DNA of 6,719 bases from Rhodocyclaceae bacterium. GTDB lineage: Bacteria > Pseudomonadota > Gammaproteobacteria > Burkholderiales > Rhodocyclaceae. Positions within the stretch are counted from its first letter, which is position 1. Every line of letters begins with the position of its first letter. Position numbers and translations under genes: made by a program. The stretch is taken from the NCBI GenBank assembly GCA_027325905.1, contig DAIEEM010000334.1, positions 1 to 6,719 on the forward strand, given 5' to 3'. Below the pieces are notes generated by a model. The model saw only the letters and a program-made list of their open reading frames with translations. It was not told where the DNA came from and ran no database searches. Shown here in pieces: positions 6,326-6,719 of this stretch.

Positions 6326-6431
6326 GCACCACGGGCGGCGGGTGTCCGCTTCCCTCCATGTCCCCCGGGCCGAAAAAGCGCCGGCCCTCCTCCTTTACTT
6401 TCGGGAATCGGACACCCGCCACCCCCGGTGC
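6326..6431. repeat. 106-nt imperfect inverted repeat with nested hairpin, apbC-dcd spacer
   Basis: Arms at 6326-6354 and 6403-6431 pair at 25 of 29 positions, including an uninterrupted 12-bp core GGCGGGTGTCCG (6337-6348) / CGGACACCCGCC (6409-6420). Inner TTCCC/GGGAA and outer GGG/CCC and GCACC/GGTGC blocks extend it. The 48-nt loop contains a second hairpin, GGGCCG (6367-6372) / CGGCCC (6382-6387). No T-run follows on either strand, so it is not a simple intrinsic terminator. It could be a miniature inverted-repeat or REP/BIME-like element, or a structured RNA that stabilises the apbC mRNA end. I see no clear target-site duplication. Confidence 0.6.
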
Positions 6432-6479
6432 TCCGACGCCTTTGGCCCCAAGAACCAGCGCAGCAGGACACCCCGACGG

Positions 6480-6506
6480 CCCGATCGCGCCCCAGCCCCC
6501 AACCCC
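6480..6506 (-). other. Potential G-quadruplex (- strand) / i-motif (+ strand)
   Basis: Four C-runs on the + strand (CCC 6480-6482, CCCC 6490-6493, CCCCC 6496-6500, CCCC 6503-6506) are separated by 7, 2 and 2 bases. On the - strand this satisfies the G3+N1-7 four-run rule. It is the template strand for apbC-dcd transcription. Formation in vivo is inference. Confidence 0.45.
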
Positions 6507-6538
6507 GCACACCAACGCCGCTTTATGTTCTAATTCGC

Positions 6539-6567
6539 ACGCCCCCGTCTCAGGGGGCGTTGCTTTT
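6539..6567 (+). terminator. Terminator-like hairpin just upstream of dcd
   Basis: ACGCCCCC (6539-6546) pairs perfectly with GGGGGCGT (6553-6560), loop GTCTCA, followed by TGCTTTT. The 8-bp GC-rich stem with a broken T-run fits an intrinsic terminator of apbC. It ends only about 30 nt before the dcd start codon, leaving no room for a promoter in between, so it may instead be a leader or attenuator element of the dcd transcript. Confidence 0.6.
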
Positions 6568-6597
6568 GGTCGGCACTCCGGGAGGTTCACCAGGCAG

Positions 6598-6719
6598 ATG
6601 ACTATCAAATCGGACAAGTGGATTCGCCGCATGGCGGAGCAGCACGGCATGATCGAGCCGTTCGAGGCCGGACAGGTGCGCGAGGCCAACGGCCAGCGGA
6701 TCGTCTCCTACGGCACCTC
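6598..6719 (+). CDS. dcd: dCTP deaminase, N-terminal part
   Basis: The first 40 codons are visible; the rest is beyond the window. The start [22 protein letters not shown], followed by [14 protein letters not shown], is the characteristic beginning of proteobacterial Dcd. The full enzyme is about 190 residues, a homotrimer that deaminates dCTP to dUTP and so feeds dTMP synthesis; the catalytic residues lie downstream of the visible part. The ATG at 6598 is chosen because family members start here. GGGAGG at 6580-6585 is 12 nt away, rather long, with AGG at 6592-6594 closer. Same direction as apbC, but separated from it by 306 nt with strong secondary structure. Confidence 0.95.
   Translation, partial: MTIKSDKWIRRMAEQHGMIEPFEAGQVREANGQRIVSYGT

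Noticed and set aside
5209..6510. 433-codon open frame on the - strand opposite apbC
   Set aside because: His/Asp/Arg/Gly-rich shadow of apbC; no family motif and no ribosome site of note.
6195..6689. 164-codon - strand open frame across the apbC-dcd spacer
   Set aside because: It crosses the end of apbC, the inverted repeat, the G-rich tract and the start of dcd. Composition is low-complexity Gly/Val/Pro and no family is recognisable.
1..6719. Mobile elements, CRISPR arrays, tRNA/rRNA genes, toxin-antitoxin or defence genes
   Set aside because: None is supported. All gene-length regions are accounted for by core metabolic and housekeeping genes, and no regular repeat-spacer pattern or cloverleaf was seen.

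Overview
This GC-rich window looks like ordinary chromosome from a betaproteobacterium, probably near Rhodocyclales. The basis is codon usage, the style of the proteins (NapC/NirT-type cytochrome, 199-residue 2-Cys peroxiredoxin, MgtC/SapB protein) and the order metG / apbC / dcd. That assignment is inference from recognised protein families; no database was searched. I see no insertion sequence, phage gene, CRISPR array, tRNA or rRNA.

Layout, left to right. Positions 2-286 (+) hold the C-terminus of a NapC/NirT-type multiheme cytochrome c. Positions 404-865 (+) encode a small two-CBS-domain protein; a 10-bp hairpin lies in the gap before it. A clear intrinsic terminator (909-931, - strand) ends ahpC (958-1557, -), a typical 2-Cys peroxiredoxin. 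The ahpC / mgtC-like intergenic region (1558-1807) is the richest regulatory stretch. It carries a 20-bp perfect palindrome (1623-1642) and a 37-bp site matching the OxyR tetranucleotide pattern at 14 of 16 positions (1691-1727). An MgtC/SapB-family membrane protein follows (1808-2557, +, GTG start). It converges on a two-gene - strand unit: metG (2874-4967) and acyP (2602-2874), which overlap by one base (TAATG). metG has a leader with a large nested hairpin (4995-5065). It diverges from apbC/mrp (5203-6291, +) across an AT-rich promoter island near 5096-5125. After apbC come about 300 non-coding bases with a 106-nt imperfect inverted repeat, a four-run C/G tract and a terminator-like hairpin. 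The first 40 codons of dcd (6598 to the window end) follow.

Functionally the genes are core ones: quinol-linked electron transfer (cytochrome), peroxide detoxification (AhpC), translation (MetG), Fe-S carrier / cluster delivery (ApbC) and dUTP supply for thymidylate (Dcd). I found no new multi-gene system. The parts worth a second look are non-coding: the probable OxyR control site and adjacent palindrome before ahpC, the metG leader hairpin, and the structured apbC-dcd spacer.
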